Below are positions 49,538 to 58,159 of a DNA stretch of 64,000 nucleotides, piece by piece. Where the stretch lies: NCBI GenBank assembly GCA_040220135.1, contig JAVJTT010000020.1, positions 124,001-188,000 on the forward strand. Direction: 5' to 3'. The first letter of the stretch is position 1. Each line of letters begins with the position of its first letter. A program made the position numbers and the translations under genes. Below the pieces are notes generated by a model. That model worked only from the letters and a program-made list of their open reading frames with translations. It did not search any database and had not been told where the DNA came from. The stretch comes from CAJXMH01 sp040220135 (GTDB lineage Bacteria; Bacteroidota; Bacteroidia; Flavobacteriales_E; Vicingaceae).

Positions 49538-50246
49538 GGCCTGATAATCTATTTTCAATCATTGAAATAAGGAAATACAAAAGTAGGATAATTGGAATTG
49601 CTGCGAAATAAAAAACGAGGATTGATGACAAAGAAATTAACAGCAAAATAAAACGGCTTTTGTTGGCTTGCCAACTCAAGTTTTTAAATTTTAAAGAAAG
49701 CAGCGGAATTTCGGCCACTAGGGCGATCGAAAAGAAGAAAGTGAAGATCACCAAACTTATGGGTGAAAGCAAGAAGTTGAATAATGGAGTAATGTCAATT
49801 ATACTATGACTGCTTTCTATTTGCCATTGCATAAAGGGAAGTGAGACCCAAAACAATGCGTTGGCTGGCGTAGGTAGGCCGATAAAGCGGTCGGTTTGAC
49901 GATCATCTACGTTAAATTTAGCCAACCGAAAAGCCGAAAAAACTGCAATTAACAAAGCAAGAAAAGGAAGCCAGACTAGTTCGCTTTGGCTTTTTATTAG
50001 CTCAAAAGCGATAAAAGAGGGCACAACACCAAATGTCACCACGTCTGCTAATGAGTCTAGTTCTGCCCCTATTGGAGAACTTACTTTTAATAGTCTAGCA
50101 GACATGCCATCAAAAAAGTCAAAAAAAGCACCTGCTAAGACGAGCAATGATGCCAAAAGTAAATCACCTTTTGCAATTTGCATTAAGGCCAGGCAGCCGC
50201 AAACCAAGTTGAGAGCCGTTATGATGTTGGGGATTTGTTTTCGCAA
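49521..50246 (-). CDS. pssA: CDP-diacylglycerol-serine O-phosphatidyltransferase
   Basis: PssA makes phosphatidylserine, precursor of phosphatidylethanolamine. The 241-residue membrane protein has the CDP-alcohol phosphotransferase motif, DGMSARLLKVSSPIGAELDSLAD, seen as DGMSAR, then G and the two final Asp with standard spacing. About six to eight helices are visible. The start is a TTG at 50246; no ATG is in frame upstream before a stop. A -7-like box TACTTTTA lies 14 bases before it. It overlaps purS by 17 bases. Confidence 0.9.
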   Translation of the reverse strand: MRKQIPNIITALNLVCGCLALMQIAKGDLLLASLLVLAGAFFDFFDGMSARLLKVSSPIGAELDSLADVVTFGVVPSFIAFELIKSQSELVWLPFLALLIAVFSAFRLAKFNVDDRQTDRFIGLPTPANALFWVSLPFMQWQIESSHSIIDITPLFNFLLSPISLVIFTFFFSIALVAEIPLLSLKFKNLSWQANKSRFILLLISLSSILVFYFAAIPIILLLYFLISMIENRLSGHEIQS

Positions 50247-50260
50247 ACTAGTTTTTGGCC

Positions 50261-50268
50261 TAAAAGTA
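50261..50268 (-). promoter_or_regulatory. -7-like box of pssA
   Basis: TACTTTTA on the minus strand (7 of 8), 14 bases before the TTG start; supports the TTG start of pssA. Confidence 0.35.
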
Positions 50269-50391
50269 GAAATAAATCCAGCAATTCAATGCGACCTTAG
50301 CGACTTGCTTTTCGTCAATGAACAGAGAACGAAATCAAAAAAATATTGAAAGTAGAAAATAATACTTCGGTAATTAGGTTAGTAAGTTCAC

Positions 50392-50399
50392 TATCTTTA
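50392..50399 (+). promoter_or_regulatory. -7-like box of the PorV/PorQ-family gene
   Basis: TATCTTTA (7 of 8 to consensus) ends 9 bases before the ATG at 50409. It supports that start against the longer frame from 50346. Confidence 0.4.
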
Positions 50400-50408
50400 C
50401 CCTGCATT

Positions 50409-51488
50409 ATGAAAAGTTTCAGAAAAAGCGCCATTATCCTAATTGTATTATCATTTACTGGAGAGCTTATGGCTCAGGCGCCTAAGTACAGTAATGAGTT
50501 CTTAAAAATCGGTGTTGGTGCACGTGCATTGGGCATGTCCAACGCTTTCGTAGCCTCTGCCGATGATGTAACAGCCGGCTATTGGAATCCCGCCGGTTTA
50601 ACGCGTTTGGAAAGTGACTTTCAAGTATCCTTAATGCACGCTGAATATTTTGCTGGTATTGCAGCTTATGATTACGGTGCCTTTGCAACCAAGCTAGATG
50701 AACAAAGTACCTTCGGTGTTTCTTTCATCCGTTTTGGGGTAGATGATATTCCAAACACAACGCAATTGATCGATGCAGAAGGCAACATTAACTTTGATCG
50801 AGTGACCTCTTTTTCTGCAGCAGATTATGCCGGTCTCATTAGCTATGCAAGAAAAAGTAAAATAGAAGGCCTTAGTTACGGTGCTAATGTAAAGATCATT
50901 CATCGAAATGTAGGTGATTTTGCCGACGCTTGGGGCTTTGGCTTTGATGTAGGGATGCAATACCAAAAAGGCAGATGGGGCTTTGCCGCCATGGGTAGAG
51001 ATATTACCACCACTTTCAATGCTTGGAGCAGTAATTTAGACCAAGAAACTCAACAAGTTTTCGCTTTAACTGGCAATGAAATTCCTGAGAATTCTGTAGA
51101 GCTAACTCTACCTGAGCTTGTGCTCGGAGTTAATAGAGAGTTTATTTTTTCAGATCGCTTTGGCATGAGAACAGAGTTAAACTTGAAAAACACTTTTGAT
51201 GGAAGACGAAATGTGCTCTTTAAGTCCGACCCCATTTCCATTGATCCAAGTTTGGGTTTAGAAGCTACTTATGATGAATTGATTTACTTAAGAGGTGGTA
51301 TTGGAAACGTTCAAGTAACCACCGATATTGATGGAAACAGATTGACTACCTTTCAGCCCAATTTCGGTATTGGCATCAAACTACCTTATGTTAGTATCGA
51401 TTATGCCTTAACTGATATTGGCGATCAATCAGTAGCCTTGTATTCAAATGTGTTTTCAGTTCGGCTTGACATAAATAAGAAAAAGTGA
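50409..51488 (+). CDS. PorV/PorQ-family outer-membrane protein
   Basis: This 359-residue barrel protein has a signal peptide (cut after ELMAQ, about residue 22) and the opening FLKIGVGARALGMSNAFVAS, then DDVTAGYWNPAGL, which is the PorV/PorQ family pattern. PorV itself is the shuttle or plug of the type IX system and part of the PorU attachment complex. Here the N-terminal motif differs from canonical PorV (which I recall as SPDARAGAMGD), so it is called only at family level. It overlaps the sortase-like gene by 4 bases (GTGA), which implies that the two products work together. Confidence 0.85.
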   Translation: MKSFRKSAIILIVLSFTGELMAQAPKYSNEFLKIGVGARALGMSNAFVASADDVTAGYWNPAGLTRLESDFQVSLMHAEYFAGIAAYDYGAFATKLDEQSTFGVSFIRFGVDDIPNTTQLIDAEGNINFDRVTSFSAADYAGLISYARKSKIEGLSYGANVKIIHRNVGDFADAWGFGFDVGMQYQKGRWGFAAMGRDITTTFNAWSSNLDQETQQVFALTGNEIPENSVELTLPELVLGVNREFIFSDRFGMRTELNLKNTFDGRRNVLFKSDPISIDPSLGLEATYDELIYLRGGIGNVQVTTDIDGNRLTTFQPNFGIGIKLPYVSIDYALTDIGDQSVALYSNVFSVRLDINKKK

Positions 51489-54400
51489 AACAACTCCTGA
51501 GAATAGTAATATTCTTAATGGCTCAACCTCTATTGGCTCAGCCGTATGGAAACGAATGGATTGACTACTCTCAAACTTATTACAAATTCCCGGTGGTTGA
51601 AAAGGGGGTCTACCGCATCAGCTATCAAAGCCTAATTAATTCTGGGCTTCCACTTAGCAGTATTAACCCACAAGACATTCAGCTTTTTGCAAGAGGAGAA
51701 GAGGTGCCGCTTTATATCCAAGGGGAGAGTGATGGAACTTTCGATCCAAATGACTTCATAGAGTTCTACGCTGAAGGTAACGACGGATGGTTGGATTCTG
51801 TTTTTTACAAAGGAAGAAACAATCAACCCAACCCATACTATAGCTTAATAAACGATACGATCCAGTATTTTTTAAGTTGGAACACCAATGCTTCTGCTAC
51901 TCCTAAACGATTTCAAATTGAAAATAGCACTGATTTTGGCAATTACTTTGCAGCCAGTTACATCTGGAAAGAACAGTTAGAGGTTTACAACAATGCTTAT
52001 TACGATGGTGAGATCTTGGCTAGTCAAGCAACAGATCCGGAGTATGTACCTTCAGAAGGTTACATGAGTGGAGTGTTGAATTTGGGCTTAACTAAAAACT
52101 ATACTTTACCTACTCCCAACCGATATACTTCAGGCCCTTTTGTAGAGTTTGAAATGAAAGTAAGTGGCCAGTCTAATTGGGCCGGTCAAAATAACGGAGA
52201 CCATCATATTCAAGTTCAAATAGGCAATCAAACCATAGACCGAGTTTTTGAGGGTTATGAGCTAATCGAAATCAATAAAAGCTTTTCACCATCCGAAATA
52301 ATTGGAGGAAATAATACGGTGCAAATACAAAGTATTGATGACCGAAACAGTGGTAGGGATCGTACAGCCATCCCTTATATGAAAATCATGTACCCGCATA
52401 CCATGAGTTTTCGCAATCAAGAAAGTTTTGAATTTTACGTGGCTGATAACCCAAGTCAGAATAAAACTTATTTAGAGATTCTCTTCTTTCGAGGAGGAAC
52501 TAGTCCGGTTTTGTACGATTTGAGTAATCAAAAACGAATCCTAGTGGTGCAAGGATTAAACGATTATAAAACACTTATTCCGAATAGCGGCAGTAGGAAA
52601 CGCTGTTTCCTATCAGCTGAATCTCAAATTCGTGCCATCAGCAAACTTGAAGCCGCTGGAAATTCAGGAAGCTTTACGGATTATTCAACCCAAGTTTCTG
52701 ACACTTCTTTTTTAATTGTGACCCACCCTAAGCTCTATGCTGAGGCAACGCGCTATGCAGCCTATCGGCAGTCTACCGGCTTAAATTCTGTGATAGCCGA
52801 TGTAGAGGAGCTTTACGACCAATATGGTTTTGGAATAGAAAAGAACCCGCTTGCCATCAGAAACCTTGTGGCAGAGGCCTACGATCAATGGAGTTTTCCG
52901 CCTAGTCATTTGTTCTTAATGGGGAAGTCAGTTTCTGCAAAAAACCACCGAAAGAACTCTACTGCATATCAGCAAAACTTAGTACCCACTTTTGGAAACC
53001 CGGCAGCCGATAATTTAATTACCGTAGGCATAAAGCAGAATGCTTTAGCACCTCTAATTCCACAAGGGCGTTTGAGTGCCAAAACAAATGCTGATGTAAG
53101 TGCTTTCTTAGATAAAGTAATAGAATACGAGTCGAGTGCCGATCAAATATGGCAAAAGCAAGCGCTCCATTTTGCGGGAGGCAAAAGAGCTTTAGAGGCC
53201 AATCAATTAGAAGGTTATTTAAACGGTTTCGCCCTTGATTTTACCGCTCCACCAAAAGGAGGGAGTGTTAAAACATTCCGCAAGAGTTCTTCTTCTCCTT
53301 TTCAAACCTCTCTTTCAGACTCGATACGAACTCTAATCAACCAAGGGGTAGGGCTGATGACATTTTTCGGTCATGCCACTGGAACAGGTCAATTTGATAT
53401 TAGCATCGACAGTCCTGATAAGCTTCAAAATAGAGGCAAGTATCCCTTTATATTAGCAAACTCTTGCTATGCTGGAAATTACCATCAAGTCGGAGTGTTG
53501 AGTACAGCTGAACAATACGTAATGGAAAGAAACAAAGGGGCGATTGGCTTTATTGCCAATGGAAATTTAGGCCTAGCCAACACCTTAAACGACTACTCCG
53601 GAACTTTGTATGAATATTTTTGTCGCAAGGGCTATGGGAAAAGCATGGCAGAAAACATGCAATTGACGGTTCAAGAGTTAGAGCAGGGTAATGTTGGCGC
53701 TTCTTTAAAAAGTATTTGCCTAGAAATGAGCCTGCAAGGCGATCCGTCGATTAAATTGTATACGCCTCAGCAAACTGACTATGCAATTAGTCAAGAGGAT
53801 GTATTTAGTATCCCGAATGAGGTAACCACTGATTTGGACTCTTTTAAAATTCGCTATCGAATCAAGAACTTAGGACGAGCCCTTTATGATTCAGTTTCCG
53901 TAGAAGTGAGACAAGACTTTCCGGCTGCAGGCATAGCAGATCGTATTTTTAACTTTAAAGTGAAGCCTGTTTTTTTCGAAAATGAGTTTGAGCTAACCTT
54001 TCCGATTGACTTAGTTAAGAACGTTGGACGCAATCAGTTTACCATTTTAATTGACCCTTTTGGTCAAGTGCCTGAAATATCAGAGTTTAACAATCAGGTT
54101 GATTTTGACATCCTGATTCGATCAGGAGAATTGATTCCGGTTTATCCTTCAAAATATTCCATTGTTGGTTTTCAAAACCCAACTTTAAAAGCTTCTACCG
54201 CCTTTACTTTTGAAGAGGAAAAAAGTTATCGTTTTGAACTAGACACCAATGCTTTTTTTAACAGTCCTTTTAAAGTTTCGCAAGATGTTACCTCAGGAGG
54301 AGGTGTAGTGGAATGGCAACCCACACAATTAGCAAATATGCCGGATAGTTCAGTCTATTTCTGGAGGGTAAGTCCAATTCCTTCTACCAGTGGAGATTTT

Positions 54401-56476
54401 ATTTGGCGAAGCAGTTCTTTTCAATACATTCCCAATGAAAGTGGTTGGTCACAAGCTCACTTCGACCAGTTCTTGGAGCAGGAAACTGTTTTTTTAGATC
54501 TAGATCGGAATGCCAAAGAGTTTAATTACGAGCAAGGGGCAAGAGAACTAAGAGTGGTCAATGTAGGTGCGCCGCAAAACAACCAAGAAGCCAATGAGGT
54601 GCTGTATGCAGTTGATGCAGATACCAGAGAGAGAGGGGCTTGTCGAATTTTTCCGGGTTTTTTAATTGCCGTGCTTGATTCGCTTACTTTAGCTTCTTGG
54701 GCAACCCCTTACAATGGTCAACACCAACAAAATGATTTTGGCCAAGCCAATACCACAAGTTGGTGCGGTAACCGAGATAGGTCAGAACTGTTCTTTTTGT
54801 TTTTGGCCAATGAAGCGGATCAAATGCATGCCATGCGTGATTTTCTCTTACAAGATATTCCAGATGGAAATTTTATCGTATTGTACAGTTGGCTAGACTT
54901 TGACTATTCACAAATTTGGAATCAAGACTCTACTATTTTAGGCGCTATTGAATCTTTAGGTAGCAATGAAATACGAAACTTACCCGATCGTCACCCATTC
55001 ATTTTTACGGTAAAAAAAGGCGATCCAAGTACGGTAATGGAGCTAAGCGGAGACTCCATTCGAGATCGTATAACGTTAAGGCGAGACCTGCTCGTGAATG
55101 CTACAGTGGGTGATCAGATCACCAAGGCCATTGGGCCGTCACCAAACTATCAGCAACTTGATTTTCGTTTTGAGCCCCAAGAGACTAGTAGCGATGATAG
55201 TTTGATTGTAGACCTTATTGGGGTGAACACAGTAGGAAGTGAATCAGTCTTGTATTCCACCAATCAGTTTCAAGAAAACGTAGGCTTAAGTTCACTGGTA
55301 AATGAAGTTACTTACCCAACTCTTCGGTTGAAAGCAAGAAGTTTCGACGAAACGAGAAGAACGCCTCCTCAATTGAAACGTTGGTCAATCCTGCACGATG
55401 AGGTTCCCGATCTGGCCATTAATCCCAAGCTGTTTTTCACCCAAAGTGCCGACTCCTTGCAAGAGGGAGAAGAACTCACTTTTGAATTGGCAATTCAAAA
55501 CCTAAGTAGAGTAGCCATTGATAGTTTTGATATACAGCTTAATCTATTAGATAATCAAAACCGTTTGTCGGTAATCAAAAGCTTGAAAGAGCCTTCCTTG
55601 GCTGGAGATAGTACTTTAATTTTTAAGGAAGCCATTTCAACCAAAGGCTTAAGGGGAAGGTATGAGCTGTTAGTGGAAGTAAACCCTAAACGTGATCCTA
55701 ATGAAACTAACTATTTCAATAATGTTGGGCAGTTTGATTTTGTGGTGACCGAAGACCAGCTAAACCCTTTGTTGGATGTTACCTTTGATGGACGCCGAAT
55801 AATGAATCGTGAAATCGTATCGGCAAAACCGGAGATAGCCATTCGCTTAGATGATGAAAACAATTACTTGGCGCTTGATGATACCGCTACCATGGCCTTG
55901 TACTTAACCGGGCCCAATGGACAAGAGCAATTATTGAACTATCAATCCTCCGCTTCAATTTTGGATTTTATACCTGCTACTTTGCCTGAAAATCAAGCCA
56001 AAGTAATTTACCGACCGAGCTTTGAGGAAGATGGCATTTATCGCCTTCGAGTGCAGGCTGCCGACAAGTCGGGCAATGCCTCTGGTCAAAAAGATTATCA
56101 AGTTGAATTTGAAGTAGTAACAGAGTCAACGGTTACTCACTTAATGAACTACCCTAATCCCTTTTCTACTTCTACACGCTTTGTATTTACCCTTACTGGA
56201 GCAGAAGTGCCAGATCAAATTCAAATACAAATCATGACCATTACCGGGAAAGTAGTGCGAGAAATTGATCAACATGAATTGGGGCCCATCAGAATTGGGA
56301 ATAACATCACCGACTTTGCTTGGGATGGAAAAGATGAGTTTGGAGACCAATTAGCTAATGGCGTTTATTTGTACCGCGTTAAGATGCGTCTTAATGGCAC
56401 TCAGCTAGAACATCGAGAATCAGGCGCTGACAAATTCTTTAAAGAAGAATTTGGAAAAATGTATTTGCTTCGCTAA
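51485..56476 (+). CDS. porU2: PorU2-type C25 peptidase (putative type IX sortase)
   Basis: The 1663-residue protein has a GTG start, a signal peptide (cut near LLAQP, residue 18) and a beta-rich N-terminal region (20-390). A gingipain-type C25 domain follows (about 400-775), with His630 in FFGHATGTG and Cys661 in LANSCYAGN as the likely catalytic pair. A string of beta-sandwich domains (about 780-1550, including CARDB-like pieces such as LDSFKIRYRIKNLGRALYDS) leads to a C-terminal FlgD/type IX sorting-like domain (about 1565-1663, NYPNPFSTSTRFVF). Canonical PorU is about 1100-1300 residues, so this is the long variant. It likely cleaves sorting domains or attaches cargo at the surface; which of these is not shown by sequence. 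Confidence 0.85.
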   Translation: MKQLLRIVIFLMAQPLLAQPYGNEWIDYSQTYYKFPVVEKGVYRISYQSLINSGLPLSSINPQDIQLFARGEEVPLYIQGESDGTFDPNDFIEFYAEGNDGWLDSVFYKGRNNQPNPYYSLINDTIQYFLSWNTNASATPKRFQIENSTDFGNYFAASYIWKEQLEVYNNAYYDGEILASQATDPEYVPSEGYMSGVLNLGLTKNYTLPTPNRYTSGPFVEFEMKVSGQSNWAGQNNGDHHIQVQIGNQTIDRVFEGYELIEINKSFSPSEIIGGNNTVQIQSIDDRNSGRDRTAIPYMKIMYPHTMSFRNQESFEFYVADNPSQNKTYLEILFFRGGTSPVLYDLSNQKRILVVQGLNDYKTLIPNSGSRKRCFLSAESQIRAISKLEAAGNSGSFTDYSTQVSDTSFLIVTHPKLYAEATRYAAYRQSTGLNSVIADVEELYDQYGFGIEKNPLAIRNLVAEAYDQWSFPPSHLFLMGKSVSAKNHRKNSTAYQQNLVPTFGNPAADNLITVGIKQNALAPLIPQGRLSAKTNADVSAFLDKVIEYESSADQIWQKQALHFAGGKRALEANQLEGYLNGFALDFTAPPKGGSVKTFRKSSSSPFQTSLSDSIRTLINQGVGLMTFFGHATGTGQFDISIDSPDKLQNRGKYPFILANSCYAGNYHQVGVLSTAEQYVMERNKGAIGFIANGNLGLANTLNDYSGTLYEYFCRKGYGKSMAENMQLTVQELEQGNVGASLKSICLEMSLQGDPSIKLYTPQQTDYAISQEDVFSIPNEVTTDLDSFKIRYRIKNLGRALYDSVSVEVRQDFPAAGIADRIFNFKVKPVFFENEFELTFPIDLVKNVGRNQFTILIDPFGQVPEISEFNNQVDFDILIRSGELIPVYPSKYSIVGFQNPTLKASTAFTFEEEKSYRFELDTNAFFNSPFKVSQDVTSGGGVVEWQPTQLANMPDSSVYFWRVSPIPSTSGDFIWRSSSFQYIPNESGWSQAHFDQFLEQETVFLDLDRNAKEFNYEQGARELRVVNVGAPQNNQEANEVLYAVDADTRERGACRIFPGFLIAVLDSLTLASWATPYNGQHQQNDFGQANTTSWCGNRDRSELFFLFLANEADQMHAMRDFLLQDIPDGNFIVLYSWLDFDYSQIWNQDSTILGAIESLGSNEIRNLPDRHPFIFTVKKGDPSTVMELSGDSIRDRITLRRDLLVNATVGDQITKAIGPSPNYQQLDFRFEPQETSSDDSLIVDLIGVNTVGSESVLYSTNQFQENVGLSSLVNEVTYPTLRLKARSFDETRRTPPQLKRWSILHDEVPDLAINPKLFFTQSADSLQEGEELTFELAIQNLSRVAIDSFDIQLNLLDNQNRLSVIKSLKEPSLAGDSTLIFKEAISTKGLRGRYELLVEVNPKRDPNETNYFNNVGQFDFVVTEDQLNPLLDVTFDGRRIMNREIVSAKPEIAIRLDDENNYLALDDTATMALYLTGPNGQEQLLNYQSSASILDFIPATLPENQAKVIYRPSFEEDGIYRLRVQAADKSGNASGQKDYQVEFEVVTESTVTHLMNYPNPFSTSTRFVFTLTGAEVPDQIQIQIMTITGKVVREIDQHELGPIRIGNNITDFAWDGKDEFGDQLANGVYLYRVKMRLNGTQLEHRESGADKFFKEEFGKMYLLR

Positions 56477-56485
56477 ATGTCCTTA

Positions 56486-58102
56486 CTACTTTACAATTCG
56501 CTGATTTAATACCCCTTCGTCGCTAATTAGTTGTAAAAAGTAAGTTCCTTTTGACACGCTTGAAAGGTCTAGAGTTCTTAAATCCTGAGAAGTTGTGTTA
56601 AAGCTTTTTTGAATCACAATTTTTCCTAAAGCGTCGACAAGTCGCATTTCACTCAACTCCAAATTGTCAGTTCGAATGGAAATGTAATCTTGAAAAGGGT
56701 TGGGGTACACTTCAATTCGGTTAGCTAAATGCTGTTCTTTCAAGCTAGTTATTATGGCATTTCCTGAAATGGGAATGCTAAAGCTTGATTGAGGACCCGG
56801 TAAACTAGTGTTAAAATCTAAAGTTTCATTTAGCTGAGTGGCTGCCCCTTGGGTATTAGCGATAACCGATATCATAATGGCTTCTCCCGGGTTAAGCGCT
56901 TGGTTATTTCCCGACCCACTTGCGAATGAGAGGTACTGGCTATTGCTAATGGAAAAGTTAGAGAAGTTGATCACTTGATTACCTCTATTCACCATCACGT
57001 AGGTGTATGTCTCTGGCTGAGAAGCATCAAAATTTCCAAAATTCAAAGAGGTTTGTAAAATATCTAAACCATTGAATGGTGTTTTTACAGAATTGCTGAC
57101 AAAGTTGGTAATTCGTTCTTCCAATTGTGGATAGTCAATAAACGGGTTTCGGTTGTTTTGTACATTGAAAACATTATTGTTTCGCTGAATTTCAAAAGCG
57201 CCGGGAGAATAAGTATTGTGCCAGTTTCTAAGGATTGCTTCTTGCACTGAAAAGTGACTCGAATAATCTTGATAACGTATTACAAAATACATCATGGCTC
57301 TTGCGGTTCTGCCTTTTTGTACATTTCGAGGCTCGAAGAGTCCACCTCCTTTTTTAGAGCCGCCTTGCGACCACGTTCCGCTACCACTAACTATGCCGAA
57401 AGGTAAGTTTCCTCTTTGGCTGTTTGAGTTTACATCGGTGGGAAAAAGGTGATGAATGTCACTGCGCATGGGTAAGTTTTGATTGAAAAAACCTTGCGGA
57501 AAGGTGTGTTCGCAATTAAAACTGTTATTGTTTGCCCCAGATCGAGTGCTAAAAGTGGCTGTTCTTCCGGTGTAAACACACTCTACTTGGCCATTCACAT
57601 TGTCTATAGTGGCATACATAAAATCTCTAGCTTGACTGTAGCTTCTTTGATTGTAGCCTTGGGCTAACAAGGTTTTAAGTGCGTTTTTTAAAGCCTGTTC
57701 TTCCAAGTTTTGCGTGCTGCTGTAATAGCTCATAGGAAAAACACCTTGTCCTTGCAGATCAACACTTGTAACTCCGCTAGTGGCATTGTGCTGAATTACC
57801 AATTCTGAGTTGTGCATTATGTTATGTTCCGGTTCAAAGTAGATCCAAACATTTTGAGAAGCACCTGCTGCTAAACTAAATGAGTTTTGAGAAGCAGAGA
57901 AAGGATAGTCACCGTAAATGACGTAGAACTTGATGTTCGTCACATTTACACTTTGGTTACCTGTATTTGTAATGGTAAGTTGTAGGCTATCTTTGTCACC
58001 TACATTTACACTGCCAAAATTTAAAGAGTTGGTTTGGGTTCCTAAAATTTGAGCGCTTGCGAAAAGGGGCGCAAGAAATAAAAATAGTATCGCTTTCTTC
58101 AT
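56486..58102 (-). CDS. Secreted endonuclease I family nuclease with type IX sorting domain
   Basis: The 538-residue protein has a signal peptide (MKKAILFLFLAPLFASAQ). A choice-of-anchor/ASH-type beta domain (about 25-130, LNFGSVNVGDKDSLQLTITN) is followed by an endonuclease I domain (about 140-345) with NCEHTFPQGFF and RSDIHHLFPTDVNSN holding the catalytic and metal residues. A second beta domain comes next, then a type A sorting domain (VYPNPFQDYISI, GKIVIQKSF, KGTYFLQL). It should be exported by Sec, then by the type IX system, and degrade extracellular DNA or RNA. The ATG at 58102 is preferred over 58123 for the signal peptide and promoter spacing. It is convergent with the sortase-like gene, 9 bases apart. 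Confidence 0.93.
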   Translation of the reverse strand: MKKAILFLFLAPLFASAQILGTQTNSLNFGSVNVGDKDSLQLTITNTGNQSVNVTNIKFYVIYGDYPFSASQNSFSLAAGASQNVWIYFEPEHNIMHNSELVIQHNATSGVTSVDLQGQGVFPMSYYSSTQNLEEQALKNALKTLLAQGYNQRSYSQARDFMYATIDNVNGQVECVYTGRTATFSTRSGANNNSFNCEHTFPQGFFNQNLPMRSDIHHLFPTDVNSNSQRGNLPFGIVSGSGTWSQGGSKKGGGLFEPRNVQKGRTARAMMYFVIRYQDYSSHFSVQEAILRNWHNTYSPGAFEIQRNNNVFNVQNNRNPFIDYPQLEERITNFVSNSVKTPFNGLDILQTSLNFGNFDASQPETYTYVMVNRGNQVINFSNFSISNSQYLSFASGSGNNQALNPGEAIMISVIANTQGAATQLNETLDFNTSLPGPQSSFSIPISGNAIITSLKEQHLANRIEVYPNPFQDYISIRTDNLELSEMRLVDALGKIVIQKSFNTTSQDLRTLDLSSVSKGTYFLQLISDEGVLNQRIVK

Positions 58103-58120
58103 AAGGTTTCTGTTGAATCG

Positions 58121-58144
58121 CAAACTTAATTATTAATAAGTTTG
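58121..58144. promoter_or_regulatory. Mirrored divergent -7 boxes of the nuclease and lnt genes
   Basis: CAAACTTA (58121-58128) and TAAGTTTG (58137-58144) form an exact inverted repeat; each is a perfect TAnnTTTG box for the gene it faces. Distances to the ATG codons are 18 bases (nuclease, 58102) and 15 bases (lnt, 58160). A TTG at 58113-58115 is a possible -33 for lnt, 21 bases upstream. Confidence 0.6.
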
Positions 58145-58159
58145 TCCCTCTTCTAAGCC

